A DNA stretch of 64,000 nucleotides from Brevundimonas sp. LM2 (GTDB taxonomy: Bacteria; Pseudomonadota; Alphaproteobacteria; Caulobacterales; Caulobacteraceae), in NCBI RefSeq assembly GCF_002002865.1, contig NZ_CP019508.1, forward strand, positions 806,001 to 870,000, in the 5' to 3' direction. The notes under the pieces were generated by a model that did no database searches, was not told the origin of the DNA, and was given only the letters and a program-made list of their open reading frames with translations. This document shows positions 52,219 through 63,439 of this stretch, in pieces (the first letter of the stretch is position 1; each line of letters begins with the position of its first letter). Both the position numbers and the translations under genes were made by a program.

Positions 52219-54900
52219 ATGAGCCGGGAGTCCATCATGCGTCTTACCAATTTCCTCCGTTGCACCGCTTCGGCGGCCGTCGTCGGAACCGCCGTGTTCG
52301 GCTGGGCCGGCGTCGCCGCCGCTCAGGACCAGGCCTCGTCGGTCGATGACATCATCGTCACCGCCCAGAAGCGCGAGCAGAGCCTGCAGGACGTGCCGAT
52401 CGTGGTCACCAGCCTGTCGGAAGACCTGCTGCAGGACGCCGGCGTCCGCGACATCAAGGACATGCAGATTCTGACGCCGGGCCTGACGGTCACCTCGACG
52501 CAGTCGGAAGCCTCGACCACGGTCCGCATCCGCGGCGCGGGCACCGTCGGCGACAACCCGGGTCTGGAAAGCTCGGTCGGCATCGTCATCGACGGCGTCT
52601 ACCGCTCGCGCAACTCGGTCGGCTTCGGCGATCTGGGCGAACTGAGCCGCATCGAGGTTCTGAAGGGTCCGCAAGGCACCCTGTTCGGCAAGAACACCTC
52701 GGCCGGCGTCATCAACATCATCACCGCCCTGCCGTCCTTCACCCCCGGCGTCGAGGCCGAGGCCACCGGCGGCAACTACGGGGCCTGGGGTGTGTCCGGC
52801 TCGGTCACCGGCCCGATCAGCGACACGGTCGCCGGCCGCCTGTTCTTCGCCACGCGCAAGCGCGACGGCTTCTACGACGTCGACCTGGGCGACGGCCCGC
52901 GCACCAATACCGAAGACCAGACCCAGGACTTCTGGACGGGCCGCGGTCAACTGCTGATCCTGCCGAACGACGACGTCTCGGTCCGGCTGATCGCCGACTA
53001 TTCGAAGCGCGAAGAGTTCTGCTGCGGTGCCGTGCAAACGCGCGTCGGTCCCTCTCAGGCCTTCATCGACGCCCTCTCGGCCGGCTCGGGCCAGGCGCCG
53101 CCGGTGGCGGGCTTCGGGACGGTGCCGTTCGACCGCACCTCCTACGCCAACCGCGACACGCCGCAGGAAATCGAGGACATGGGTCTGTCGGCGGAAGCCA
53201 ACATCGACCTGAACGAATGGAACGCCACCCTGACGTCGATCACGTCTTGGCGCGACTGGTCGTTCCAGCAGGGCATGGATCTGGACTATACCGGGGCCGA
53301 CCTGCTGTACCGAGCGAACGACGGGTCCAACGGCTACGGCGTCGACAACCTGACCCAGGAGTTCCGCCTGGCGGGCGCGACCGACAAGCTGGACTGGCTG
53401 GTCGGTGTCTTCGCGACGCTGGAGAACGTCTATCGCGACGACTCCTATGTTTACGGATCGGACTACAACGCCTTCCAGTCGTTCCTGTTGACGGCGACCG
53501 TGCCGACAGCAGCCGGCGGCCCCTCGCCGTCGCGCCTGCAGTGCTTCACCAATCCGGCCGGCCTGCTCGTCAACACGGTGCCTTTCCCCGGAGGAATCCC
53601 GGCAGGCTCCGCGCTTTGCGCCCTCGGCGGCGTGGCCCCCAGCGCCGCGGCCCCGGTCAATCCCGTCGGCAAGGCCTATCAGGATCACTACAGCCAGCGG
53701 TCCGAATCGCTCGCCTTCTTCACCAACAACACCTACCGCGTGACCGAGCAGTTCGACCTGACCTTCGGTCTGCGGGCGACCTACGACAAGAAACGTCTGA
53801 TGGGGCTGCAGGACAACCTGGGCACCAATGGCGCGGCCTGCGGCGGGGCGCTGGCGAACCAGAACCCGGCCAACCGCGCCGTGTCGCCGATCCCGGGCAC
53901 GGCCAATGTGGCCACGCCGGCCGCGGCGCTCGGCCTGCTCTGCCTGCCCTGGGCCAACCCGCTTTACGACAACCGCCGCATCTCCGAAGAGTTCGACGAC
54001 TCCGACATCAGCGGCACCGTCAAGGCGGCCTATCGCCCGAACGACGACCTGCTGCTGTATGTGTCCTATGCCCGCGGCTACAAGGGCTTCGGCTACAACA
54101 TGGACCGGGTGCAGACGGGCGTGACCCCCGACGCCTCGCTGTTCTTCGCGGCCGAAACCGTCGACAGCTATGAAGCCGGCTTCAAGGCCACGCTGTTCGA
54201 CGGCGTGATGCTGCTGAACGCGACCTATTTCGACCAGACGTTCGAGAATTTCCAGCTCAACACCTTCCTGGGCACCGCCTTCGTGGTGGAGTCCATTCCT
54301 GAGCTGACCTCGCGCGGTGTCGACGCCGACCTGATCTGGTTCACCCCGATCGAGGGTCTGTCGTTCCAGGGCGGCCTGACCTACACCGACGCCAAATACG
54401 GCGACTTCGGTGCGGCCGACCTGTCCAGCCCGGGCCGCTTCCCGCAGCTGTCGCTGCTGCCTGGCGCGCGGGCCTCGTTCGCGCCCGAGTGGTCGGCGAC
54501 CGGCGCGATCAGCTTCGATCGGTCGTTGGGCGGCGGGCTGCGCGGCGGGTTCAACCTGTCGGCCAAATATTCGACCGAGTACAACACCGGCTCCGACCTG
54601 CTGCCCTACAAGTTCCAGGAGGATTTCACGGTCGTGAACGGCCGGGTTTCGCTCGGCAGCGAAAGCGAGAGCTGGACCGTCGATCTGTGGGCCCAGAACC
54701 TGCTGGACGAAGAATACACCCAGGTCGGCTTCTCGGCCCCGCTGCAGGGGACGGCCTTCGCCAACACCACCACGCCCCAGGCGGACGGCACCTTCTACGC
54801 GCCGTATAACGCAGCGACCAACACGGGCGACACTCAGACCTACAACGCCTACCTGGCCGCGCCCCGCACCTACGGCGTGACCCTGCGCGTCAAATACTGA
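52219..54900 (+). CDS. TonB-dependent receptor
   Basis: An 893-residue outer-membrane transporter. Signal peptide ending GVAAAQ, TonB box DDIIVTAQKRE, plug domain with DVPIVVTSLSEDLLQDAGV, IRGAGTV, VIDGVYRSRN, RIEVLKGPQGTLFGKN and SAGVINIIT, then a large barrel (KGFGYNMD, YEAGFKATL) with a C-terminal VTLRVKY. The plug is of the type common in Caulobacterales/Sphingomonadales receptors. Two in-frame ATGs (52219, 52237) each have a GGAG 6-8 bases upstream. The terminator at 54926 follows. Confidence 0.95.
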   Translation: MSRESIMRLTNFLRCTASAAVVGTAVFGWAGVAAAQDQASSVDDIIVTAQKREQSLQDVPIVVTSLSEDLLQDAGVRDIKDMQILTPGLTVTSTQSEASTTVRIRGAGTVGDNPGLESSVGIVIDGVYRSRNSVGFGDLGELSRIEVLKGPQGTLFGKNTSAGVINIITALPSFTPGVEAEATGGNYGAWGVSGSVTGPISDTVAGRLFFATRKRDGFYDVDLGDGPRTNTEDQTQDFWTGRGQLLILPNDDVSVRLIADYSKREEFCCGAVQTRVGPSQAFIDALSAGSGQAPPVAGFGTVPFDRTSYANRDTPQEIEDMGLSAEANIDLNEWNATLTSITSWRDWSFQQGMDLDYTGADLLYRANDGSNGYGVDNLTQEFRLAGATDKLDWLVGVFATLENVYRDDSYVYGSDYNAFQSFLLTATVPTAAGGPSPSRLQCFTNPAGLLVNTVPFPGGIPAGSALCALGGVAPSAAAPVNPVGKAYQDHYSQRSESLAFFTNNTYRVTEQFDLTFGLRATYDKKRLMGLQDNLGTNGAACGGALANQNPANRAVSPIPGTANVATPAAALGLLCLPWANPLYDNRRISEEFDDSDISGTVKAAYRPNDDLLLYVSYARGYKGFGYNMDRVQTGVTPDASLFFAAETVDSYEAGFKATLFDGVMLLNATYFDQTFENFQLNTFLGTAFVVESIPELTSRGVDADLIWFTPIEGLSFQGGLTYTDAKYGDFGAADLSSPGRFPQLSLLPGARASFAPEWSATGAISFDRSLGGGLRGGFNLSAKYSTEYNTGSDLLPYKFQEDFTVVNGRVSLGSESESWTVDLWAQNLLDEEYTQVGFSAPLQGTAFANTTTPQADGTFYAPYNAATNTGDTQTYNAYLAAPRTYGVTLRVKY

Positions 54901-54925
54901 TCTTCGGCGCATCGCCGGAGTGACC

Positions 54926-54963
54926 AGGCCGGTCGGGGATGTCTCCGACCGGCCTATTTCTTT
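54926..54963 (+). terminator. Rho-independent terminator of TonB receptor
   Basis: An 11-bp perfect stem (AGGCCGGTCGG / CCGACCGGCCT) with an 8-base loop, followed by ATTTCTTT, 25 bases after the stop codon. Confidence 0.85.
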
Positions 54964-55171
54964 GGCCGGTAACGGGACCCTCTGCCAACGGCCGCCTGGG
55001 CCCTGATAACGCGCCGACGTCGCGGCTCGCAAGAACAGGTCGTGCCGCGGCCGGCGGTGTCCGCCTCAGGCTGATGTCCGTGCGGCACACGGGGGCTGCT
55101 GCGGGCCCCGTGCGTTCCGCAACCCCAAGACACGCACTGCGGATCTGCGCCGGTGCCGTGCCTTCGGAGTC

Positions 55172-58100
55172 CTATTCCGCGGGCCGGGGGGCTTCCGGGC
55201 GGGCGGGCGCGACTTCGTGCTGACCGCCGAACATGCGGTTCATGCGACCCTCCAGCCGGACCTTCAGTCCGTCGATCAGGCTGAAGATCACCGGCACGAA
55301 GATCAGGGACAGGGCGGTCGAGGTGATCAGGCCTCCGATCACGGCCACGGCCATCGGCGAACGGAAGGCGGTGCCTTCGCCCAGGGCCATGGCGATCGGC
55401 AGCATGCCCAGGCCCATGGCCAGGGTGGTCATGATGATCGGCTGGGCCCGCTTGTGCGCCGCGTCCATCAGGGCGTCGCGGCGGGTCATGCCCTGCTGCA
55501 TGGCGATGATGGCGTAGTCGACCAGAAGGATGGAGTTCTTGGCCGCGATGCCGGTCAGCATGATGATCCCGATCAGGGCCGGCATCGACAGCGACTTGTC
55601 CGTCAGCATCAGGGCGATGAAGGCCCCGCCGAACGAAACAGGCAGGGCGGCCAGGATGGTGATCGGGTGCAGGAAGCTTTTGAACAGCAGGACCAGCACC
55701 GCGTACATCAGCAGGATGCCGGTGACGATGGCGAAGCCGAACCCGGTGCCCAGCTCCTGGAAGCTTTCGACATCGCCGGACACGGCCTGCATCACCCCTT
55801 CGGGCAGGTTGGTGATCGCCGGAAGCGCGTTCACCGCCGTGGTGGCCTCGCCCAGGGTGGTGCCGGGCATTTCGGCGCTGATGTTGGCGACGCGCCGCCG
55901 ATCATAGCGGTCGATCTGGTTGGGCCCGGCCCCGAAGCTGATGTCGGCCACGGCCGACAGGGGCACGGATGCGCCCGAGGCGGTGGGCACTTTCAGATTC
56001 TCGATCACGCCCAGGGAGGTCCGGGCATCCTCGGTCAGCATGACCCGGATGGGGATCTGACGATCGCCCAGATTGAACTTGGGCAGCAGTTGGTCGGCGT
56101 CGCCCAGGGTGGCGACGCGCGCGGCCTGGCTGATGTCCTGGGTCGAGACGCCGGTCAGGGCGGCGACGTCGGACTTGGGCGTGATCAGGATCTCCGGCCG
56201 CACCAGGGCGGCGGAGGAGACGACGTTGGACAGGCCATCGATGCCCCGCATCTCGCGGGCCACGTTCGCGGCCGCCGCTTCCAGGGTTGCGCCGTCGTCG
56301 CCGACCAGGGCGATGGTCAGAAGACTGCCGCCGCCCCCGCCGCTGGTCCCGAACTGGACCCGGGCCCCGGGCGTCTGGCGCAGGATGGGACCCATCTCGG
56401 CCTCGAACGCCTGCTGGCTGATGTCCCGGTCCGCCCGCTTCAGCAGATTGACCGTCAGGTTGGCGCGCCGCACCTCGCCCGCGCCGGACCCACCGCCACC
56501 GCCGAAACTGGTCGTCGCCGAACCGATCGACGAGAAGATGGAGGCCACCTCGGGCCGCTTCTGCAGTTCGTCGGTGATCTGCCGGACGGCCGCGTCGGTC
56601 TGGTCCAGGGTCGTGCCGGGGGCCATCTCGACGGTGACGGTCGAGCGCGAGATGTCCTCGACGGGGATGAACTCGCCCGGAATGCGCATGGCCAGGAAGA
56701 TGGAAAAGACGAAGAACGCCAGACCCATGCCGACGACCCAGATCCGATGGTCGAACAGGCGGTTGCGCATGCGGCGGCCGAAGCCGGGGCGGCGCGCGCC
56801 GAGGGTGGCGTCCGGGCGGGCCGAACTGTTCAGGGACCAGGACAGGAGCCGCTGGTAGGGGGCCATCCAGAAGGGTTCGGCGTGTTCCTTGCCCTGGTCG
56901 CCCTTCAGCAGATAGGCCCCCATCAGCGGCGTCAGGGTCCGCGCGACCAGCAGCGAGAACAGCACGCTGACGCAGGTGGCGATGGCGAAGCTCTTGAAGA
57001 ACTGCCCGACGATCCCCGGCATGAAGCCGGTGGGGGCGAAGACGGCGACCAGGGTGGCGGTGGTGGCCAGGACGGCCAGGCCGATCTCGTCGGCGGCCTC
57101 GATCGCGGCGGGATAGGGGGCCTTGCCCTGGCGGATGTGGCGGACGATGTTCTCGATCTCGACGATCGCGTCATCCACCAGGATGCCGACCGTCAGCGAC
57201 AGGGCCAGCAGGGTCACCACGTTCAGCGACTGATTGGTCAGGTCCATGACCCAGAAGGTCGGGATCAGCGACAGGGGCATGGCCACGGCCGTGATCAGGG
57301 TCGCCCGCCAGTCGCGCAGGAAGATGAAGACCACGATGACGGCCAGGGCGGCCCCCAGCACCAGGGCCTCGACCGAGGCATGGAAGTTGTTGATGACGTC
57401 GGAGGTGGTGTTGGCGACCTCCTCGATGACCACATCGGCGCGCTCTTCGTCCAGGGCTTCGATGGCCGCGACGGACTGTTCATAGACGTCGACCTCGCTG
57501 GAGCCGATCGAGCGGACGACCCCGAAGCCGACCACTTCCTGGCCGTTGAACCGGGCGCGGCCGCGCGGTTCCGACCATTCGTCCACGACCTGGCCGAGGT
57601 CACCCAGGCGAACCGTGCGGGTGCCGATGGGGATCAGGGTCTCGGCCAGGGCCTCCACCGATTCGGCCGAGCCGACCGTGCGGATCGCCTGTTCCTCGCC
57701 GCCGATCTCGCCCCGCCCGCCGGGCAGGTTGATGTTGGAGCCGCGCAGCTGGTTCGAGACCGCCGCGGCCGTGATGCCCTGGGCCTCCAGTCGGGCCGGG
57801 TCGAGCTTGATGCGAATCTCGCGGTCCACGCCGCCGTCGCGCTGGATCTGGCTGACCCCGTTCACGTTCAGCAGGCGTTTGGCGATGGTGTTGTCGACGA
57901 ACCAGCTGAGCTCCTCGGGGCTCATGCCCGGGGCGCGGACGACGAAGTTGGCGATCGGGGTGCCGGTGAATTCGATGCGCTGGATGATCGGTTCCTGCAC
58001 ATCGGCCGGCAGGTCCTGACGGACCCCCGAAACCGCGTTGCGGACGTCGTTGGTGACCTTCTCCAGATCGACCCCGAGCTGGAATTCGATCAGCGTGGTC

Positions 58101-58375
58101 GACACGGAGTCGTTGACCGTCGAGGTGATGTGGCGGACCTGCCCGAGACCGGCGACGGCATCCTCGACCAGACGGGTGACCTGGGTCTCCATCTCGGTCG
58201 GGGCCGCCCCCGACTGAACAACGGTGACGGCCACGACTGGCAGGTCGACATCGGGGAAGTTGTTGGTCCGCAGATTGAAATAACTGCCGATGCCCGCCAG
58301 CGTCAGGATAATGAACAGCAGGATGATCGGAATGGGATTCCGGATCGACCAGGACGAGATGTTGGCGAAATTCAC
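55172..58375 (-). CDS. RND efflux pump, inner-membrane permease
   Basis: A 1067-residue proton-driven transporter of the HAE1/AcrB-like family with twelve membrane helices and two large periplasmic loops. Signatures: SIRNPIPIILLFIILTLAGI, DVDLPVVAVTVVQSGAAPTEME, helix 4 SLTVGILVDDAIVEIENIVRH with the proton-relay aspartates, and repeat-2 GIAAKNSILLVDYAI. GTG start overlaps the adaptor stop (GTGA), so the pair is one operon, adaptor first. No outer-membrane channel gene is adjacent. Confidence 0.96.
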   Translation of the reverse strand: MNFANISSWSIRNPIPIILLFIILTLAGIGSYFNLRTNNFPDVDLPVVAVTVVQSGAAPTEMETQVTRLVEDAVAGLGQVRHITSTVNDSVSTTLIEFQLGVDLEKVTNDVRNAVSGVRQDLPADVQEPIIQRIEFTGTPIANFVVRAPGMSPEELSWFVDNTIAKRLLNVNGVSQIQRDGGVDREIRIKLDPARLEAQGITAAAVSNQLRGSNINLPGGRGEIGGEEQAIRTVGSAESVEALAETLIPIGTRTVRLGDLGQVVDEWSEPRGRARFNGQEVVGFGVVRSIGSSEVDVYEQSVAAIEALDEERADVVIEEVANTTSDVINNFHASVEALVLGAALAVIVVFIFLRDWRATLITAVAMPLSLIPTFWVMDLTNQSLNVVTLLALSLTVGILVDDAIVEIENIVRHIRQGKAPYPAAIEAADEIGLAVLATTATLVAVFAPTGFMPGIVGQFFKSFAIATCVSVLFSLLVARTLTPLMGAYLLKGDQGKEHAEPFWMAPYQRLLSWSLNSSARPDATLGARRPGFGRRMRNRLFDHRIWVVGMGLAFFVFSIFLAMRIPGEFIPVEDISRSTVTVEMAPGTTLDQTDAAVRQITDELQKRPEVASIFSSIGSATTSFGGGGGSGAGEVRRANLTVNLLKRADRDISQQAFEAEMGPILRQTPGARVQFGTSGGGGGSLLTIALVGDDGATLEAAAANVAREMRGIDGLSNVVSSAALVRPEILITPKSDVAALTGVSTQDISQAARVATLGDADQLLPKFNLGDRQIPIRVMLTEDARTSLGVIENLKVPTASGASVPLSAVADISFGAGPNQIDRYDRRRVANISAEMPGTTLGEATTAVNALPAITNLPEGVMQAVSGDVESFQELGTGFGFAIVTGILLMYAVLVLLFKSFLHPITILAALPVSFGGAFIALMLTDKSLSMPALIGIIMLTGIAAKNSILLVDYAIIAMQQGMTRRDALMDAAHKRAQPIIMTTLAMGLGMLPIAMALGEGTAFRSPMAVAVIGGLITSTALSLIFVPVIFSLIDGLKVRLEGRMNRMFGGQHEVAPARPEAPRPAE

Positions 58376-59508
58376 TGGGCCGCTCCGGTCGCCGCGGGCG
58401 AGGCCGGGGCCGGGCGGGCCCCGGCGGTGTTGGCGCGGTTGACCGAGACCTGATCGCCCTCGCCGAGGAAGCCGGCGCCCTGGACCACGACCTGCTGGCC
58501 CGAGGCCAGGCCGGCGGTCACGGCGACCCGGTCGCCCGACCGTTCGCCGGTCTGCACCGGGGTGAAACGGACGGCGGCGTTGTCGCCGATCACATAGACG
58601 CCCGCCCGACCCTCGCGGAACACGACGGAGTCCGACGGCACGGTCAGGGCGGGGGCGGCTCCGACGTCGATCCGGGCCCGGGCGAACATGCCGGGACGCA
58701 GCCCGCTGTCGCCCACCAGGGCGATGCGGGCGGTGCCGAGGCGGGTGGCCGGGTCGACTTCGGAAGTCACGATGCGAACCCGGCCGGTGCTCTCTCCGCC
58801 CTGATCCGCCACGATGGCCGCCGGCATGCCCGACCGGACCAGGGCCAGTTCGGTCTCCGGGACCTGCGCGTCCAACTCCAGCCGGCCATCGCGGACGATG
58901 CGGAACAGTTCGGTGCCGGGTTGGACGATCTGACCGCGCGTCACGCTGCGACGGATGATCAGACCGGCGACGGGCGCGCGGACCGTGGCCTGGTTCAGCT
59001 GGGTCTGGGTCTGGCTGAGCGCCGCACGGGCGGAGGCCACGCTGGCGGCCGACGAGCGCTGGTCGGCCTGGGCCGTGTCCAGCGAGGCCTGGCTGAGGAA
59101 GCCGCGTTCCTTCAGCTCCTGGGACCGCGCCAGGGCGGCCTCGTCGCGCGCGAGGTTGGCCTCGGCGGTCTGGACCGCCGCCTGCTGCTGCCGCAACTGG
59201 GCGCGGAGGAGAGCGTCATTCAGTTGGACCAGGGTCTGACCCTGGCGGACATAGCTGCCCTCGTCGACGAAGACCCCGGTGGCAACAAGGCCGCCGGTCT
59301 CGGCCCCGACGGGCACCTCTTCCCAGGCGGAAACGCTGCCCGAGGCGTTGACGACGCGGGGCAGGTCGACCGCGCTGACGGTCGCGGCGGTGACCGACTG
59401 GCGCTGGGGCGGTGCCTTCTCCTTGGCGTCCCCACCCCCGCAGGCGGCGACCAGAAGGCCCAGTCCGGCGACGGCGGCGGTGGTCTTGAGGGAGAGGCGG
59501 AGGCGCAT
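58372..59508 (-). CDS. RND efflux periplasmic adaptor (lipoprotein)
   Basis: A 378-residue membrane-fusion protein. Lipobox LVAAC near residue 22 gives a lipid anchor. Then the lipoyl-like half motif (GSVSAWEEVPVGAETGG, GTYVRQ-type turn as GSYVRQGQTLVQLND), a helical hairpin (about 85-160) and the second half with ATVRAPVAGLIIRRSVTRGQIV. The C-terminal part is a beta-barrel and MP domain. Start ATG 59508; frame is open upstream. No regulator gene is adjacent; divergent from lepA. Confidence 0.94.
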   Translation of the reverse strand: MRLRLSLKTTAAVAGLGLLVAACGGGDAKEKAPPQRQSVTAATVSAVDLPRVVNASGSVSAWEEVPVGAETGGLVATGVFVDEGSYVRQGQTLVQLNDALLRAQLRQQQAAVQTAEANLARDEAALARSQELKERGFLSQASLDTAQADQRSSAASVASARAALSQTQTQLNQATVRAPVAGLIIRRSVTRGQIVQPGTELFRIVRDGRLELDAQVPETELALVRSGMPAAIVADQGGESTGRVRIVTSEVDPATRLGTARIALVGDSGLRPGMFARARIDVGAAPALTVPSDSVVFREGRAGVYVIGDNAAVRFTPVQTGERSGDRVAVTAGLASGQQVVVQGAGFLGEGDQVSVNRANTAGARPAPASPAATGAAQ

Positions 59509-59744
59509 CGGCGTCGTGGGGGCCACGGAAGGGTCCTGTCGATGAGGCGGGCGACAGCGCCGGCCGGGGGTCGTGTCTGCGCAGGCCAAGCTTGCCTAGC
59601 CCGGCGTCATACCGCGTTCGCCGCGTGTTCTCAAACGGCGGCGACGGCATTACAGCAAAGTAATCCGCATCTCGACCCGCCGTCCGGCAGGGAGGTTCGG
59701 TCGCGTTGGCACGATCCCCTCCGCCATGCTAACCGCGCCGCACA

Positions 59745-61553
<1,809 letters not shown>

Positions 61554-61586
61554 CCGGGACGAGGACGCTAACGCGCGCTCGCGGAG

Positions 61587-61605
61587 CGGCGCTGCTTGAG
61601 CGCCG
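61587..61605. terminator. Hairpin between lepA and the HepT-like gene
   Basis: A perfect 7-bp stem (CGGCGCT / AGCGCCG) with a 5-base loop between convergent lepA and HepT-like genes. No U-tract on either side; may act as a weak bidirectional terminator. Confidence 0.4.
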
Positions 61606-61620
61606 ACCGGCGGCCGTGAC

Positions 61621-61953
61621 TCAAGAGGCGAGCGCGGCTTCGGCGGCGGCGATCAACACGGGTAGATTGATGATCGCGGTGTAGCGAATACGCAGCGGCG
61701 TGATCTGATGATAGGCGTGCCGATAGGCATTGCCACTGTCCATAATGGCGCGCCATGGCAGGTCATCGGAACGGGCGGGTTCCGACAGGCGGCGAGCCGC
61801 TTCCGACACGATCTCAAGACACCGGACCGTGGCGTGAAAGCGCATAAGGTCCCTCGCGAACGCCTCCGCATCGACTTCGACGGCCCAGTCGTGCGCGAGA
61901 GCGCCGTGATCGGCGATGTCGCGCCACGCCTGCCGGTCCGTGTCAGAAGGCAT
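61621..61953 (-). CDS. HepT-like HEPN toxin
   Basis: A 110-residue helical protein of the DUF86/HepT family, encoded with an MntA-type nucleotidyltransferase (type VII toxin-antitoxin architecture). The HEPN active-site region reads GNAYRHAYHQI: the Asn and the H-x-Y pair, whose Tyr is the AMP acceptor in studied HepT, are kept, but the usual preceding catalytic Arg (RNxxxHxY) is Gly. It may therefore be an altered or weak RNase. ATG at 61953 overlaps the upstream gene by 11 bases, typical of a coupled pair. Confidence 0.85.
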   Translation of the reverse strand: MPSDTDRQAWRDIADHGALAHDWAVEVDAEAFARDLMRFHATVRCLEIVSEAARRLSEPARSDDLPWRAIMDSGNAYRHAYHQITPLRIRYTAIINLPVLIAAAEAALAS

Positions 61954-62239
61954 GGATCGCGTCGCGTTCCGCACTCGGGCGAACATGGGCCTTCAGCGCC
62001 GCGCGCTCCGATACGTCCACCTTCACGGGGAAGAGATCGCCGATGAAATGCGTGATGCCCAAATACTCCCAGACGCCGACAGGAGCCGCAGGATCGATCT
62101 CGACCATGATGTCGATGTCGCTGTCGGGCCCGGCCTGCCCGCGAGCGACGGACCCGAACAACGCCGCATGCGTCACGCCCTTGAGACGCAGCGCCGCTTC
62201 GTTGGCGCGCAGGGTGGCGATGACGGCGTCGCGGGTCAT
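61943..62239 (-). CDS. MntA-like nucleotidyltransferase antitoxin
   Basis: A 98-residue minimal nucleotidyltransferase. The signature GSVARGQAGPDSDIDIMVE gives GS-x10-DxD, and a third acidic strand (VKVDVSE) completes the metal site, so AMP transfer is expected to be possible. In MntA/HepT pairs it AMPylates the toxin. ATG start at 62239; the HepT-like gene follows with an 11-base overlap. The pair lies between lepA and a decayed piece of the lepA 3' end. Confidence 0.88.
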   Translation of the reverse strand: MTRDAVIATLRANEAALRLKGVTHAALFGSVARGQAGPDSDIDIMVEIDPAAPVGVWEYLGITHFIGDLFPVKVDVSERAALKAHVRPSAERDAIHAF

Positions 62240-62357
62240 GGGGGGACTGTAGGTCGGAATTAGACGGGTGGCGAGTGGGCCGCCATCGGCTGGAACCAGG
62301 GACTCACCCCAAATTCCAGGCGGATAGTGATCTCACGGTCGCAGTGGTGGGGCGGCT

Positions 62358-62407
62358 GCGGCGACGCGACGCGCGAGAAAACGCTGCTGGAGAAGCAGGC
62401 GGCCGGC
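62358..62407 (+). pseudogene. Remnant of lepA 3' end
   Basis: Forty-four of 50 bases match lepA 61423-61472 in the same orientation and frame. The translated piece reads CGDATREKTLLEKQAAG against [17 protein letters not shown] in LepA. No similarity was seen on either side. It is too short to be a gene; it is a decayed duplication lying beyond the HepT/MntA pair. Confidence 0.75.
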
Positions 62408-62497
62408 GTCACTCGCACGGCCACGCCGGCCCCCCTGTCCTTCGCGCGGAGGAGATTTGGCCGCGGCCAGGCCCCTCCGTAGAAAAGCCGCCCCGGC

Positions 62498-63181
62498 TCA
62501 GCGCACGAACCGCTCCGAGACCGCCAGCATGGTGACGGCGTGACCGGCCTGGCCGAGGAGCTGGTCGAAGGCGGTCCGATCGGCGTCCACGCCGTCCTGG
62601 AACGCCGTCAGGGTGGGCCACCACAACTGACGGGCGCCCAGGAACGGTGCGTCGTCGCTGTGCACCTCGGCGCTCGGCCGGTTCACCGCGTGACGCAGCG
62701 CGCCGATCCGCAGGCCGAGCTCGGCGTCGTTCGCGCCCGCCCAGCCGGGATCGCCATCAAGGTGCACGAACTGCAGGAGATGGATGCTGGTCGGCCGCTC
62801 CAGCACGTCCCACTGCCGATCGACGTCGGATACGGCGCCGATAGGGGGCCGCGAGACGATCACCTCCTCCTCGGTGATGAAGAAGATGACATTGGGCAGG
62901 TCCTGGAACAGCGGCTCGTCGGGGCGGATATTGTCGACGAACAAGGGCTCGTCGACCAGCGCGGCGGCGTCCTTCGGAGAGTCGAACGAGGGCATGGCGA
63001 CGCCGTCGTACTGGTCCTGACCCGGGCCGAGGCGGTCGGTGTCGAACTGGTGTCCTTGGACATAGGTGAGCATGCCGGGGATCTGGCGGCCCAGGGTGCC
63101 GTGCGGGTGGCGCCAGTGGTCATGGAAGCGCTGGCGGTCGATGTCGGGGCGGCGGGGGAGGAGGGCGAAGAAGCGGATCAC
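62498..63181 (-). CDS. EthD domain-containing protein
   Basis: A 227-residue protein with an EthD-type ferredoxin-like fold: IRFFALLPRRPDIDRQRFHDHWRHPHG is the helix with the conserved histidines, followed by YVQGHQF and the DGVAMPSFDS strand. A second similar half seems to start near residue 125 (SIHLLQFVHL), making it a duplicated dimeric barrel. EthD proteins assist cytochrome P450 or quinone chemistry in some pathways; no partner is next to it. Divergent from an HxlR regulator, which may control it. Confidence 0.82.
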   Translation of the reverse strand: MIRFFALLPRRPDIDRQRFHDHWRHPHGTLGRQIPGMLTYVQGHQFDTDRLGPGQDQYDGVAMPSFDSPKDAAALVDEPLFVDNIRPDEPLFQDLPNVIFFITEEEVIVSRPPIGAVSDVDRQWDVLERPTSIHLLQFVHLDGDPGWAGANDAELGLRIGALRHAVNRPSAEVHSDDAPFLGARQLWWPTLTAFQDGVDADRTAFDQLLGQAGHAVTMLAVSERFVR

Positions 63182-63370
63182 GGAAAGGTCCTGACTTTGT
63201 TGAGTCGATTGATTTGATGAGCCTGCGCCTGGCCAAGGATGCCGGCCGGAAGGCTGCGCATCATCGAGGGCGTTACCAAGCGATTCGCCAGATCATCGAG
63301 CCGATGCGGAAGGGTCGAAGCAGGACGTTGGTTGAAGCCATGGCGCGCACTTTCTCGTGGATTAGGACGA

Positions 63371-63424
63371 TAGGTATACGTGTGATACTAAAGCGCAAGA
63401 ACGCACCTAAGATCGCCTAGGTAT
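63371..63424. promoter_or_regulatory. Candidate operator region of the HxlR regulator
   Basis: TAGGTAT occurs at 63371-63377 and 63418-63424, 47 bases apart. GTATACGTGTGATAC (63374-63388) and ACCTA-N8-TAGGT (63405-63422) are inverted repeats. This AT-richer segment lies just before the HxlR start and is a likely autoregulatory and EthD-controlling site. Confidence 0.45.
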
Positions 63425-63439
63425 CTTTGAGGAAACCGC

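Noticed and set aside
52090-55032. Very long open frame antisense to the TonB receptor
   Set aside because: It mirrors the codon structure of the true gene in GC-rich DNA; the translation is repetitive in Gly, Arg and Gln and has no domain.
55217-58453. Long frame opposite the RND permease gene
   Set aside because: Same cause; the minus-strand frame carries all RND motifs and the plus-strand translation is low-complexity.
63214-63420. 68-codon frame upstream of the HxlR gene
   Set aside because: No good ribosome-binding site, overlaps the likely operator region, and the basic translation is not protein-like; kept only as a remote possibility.
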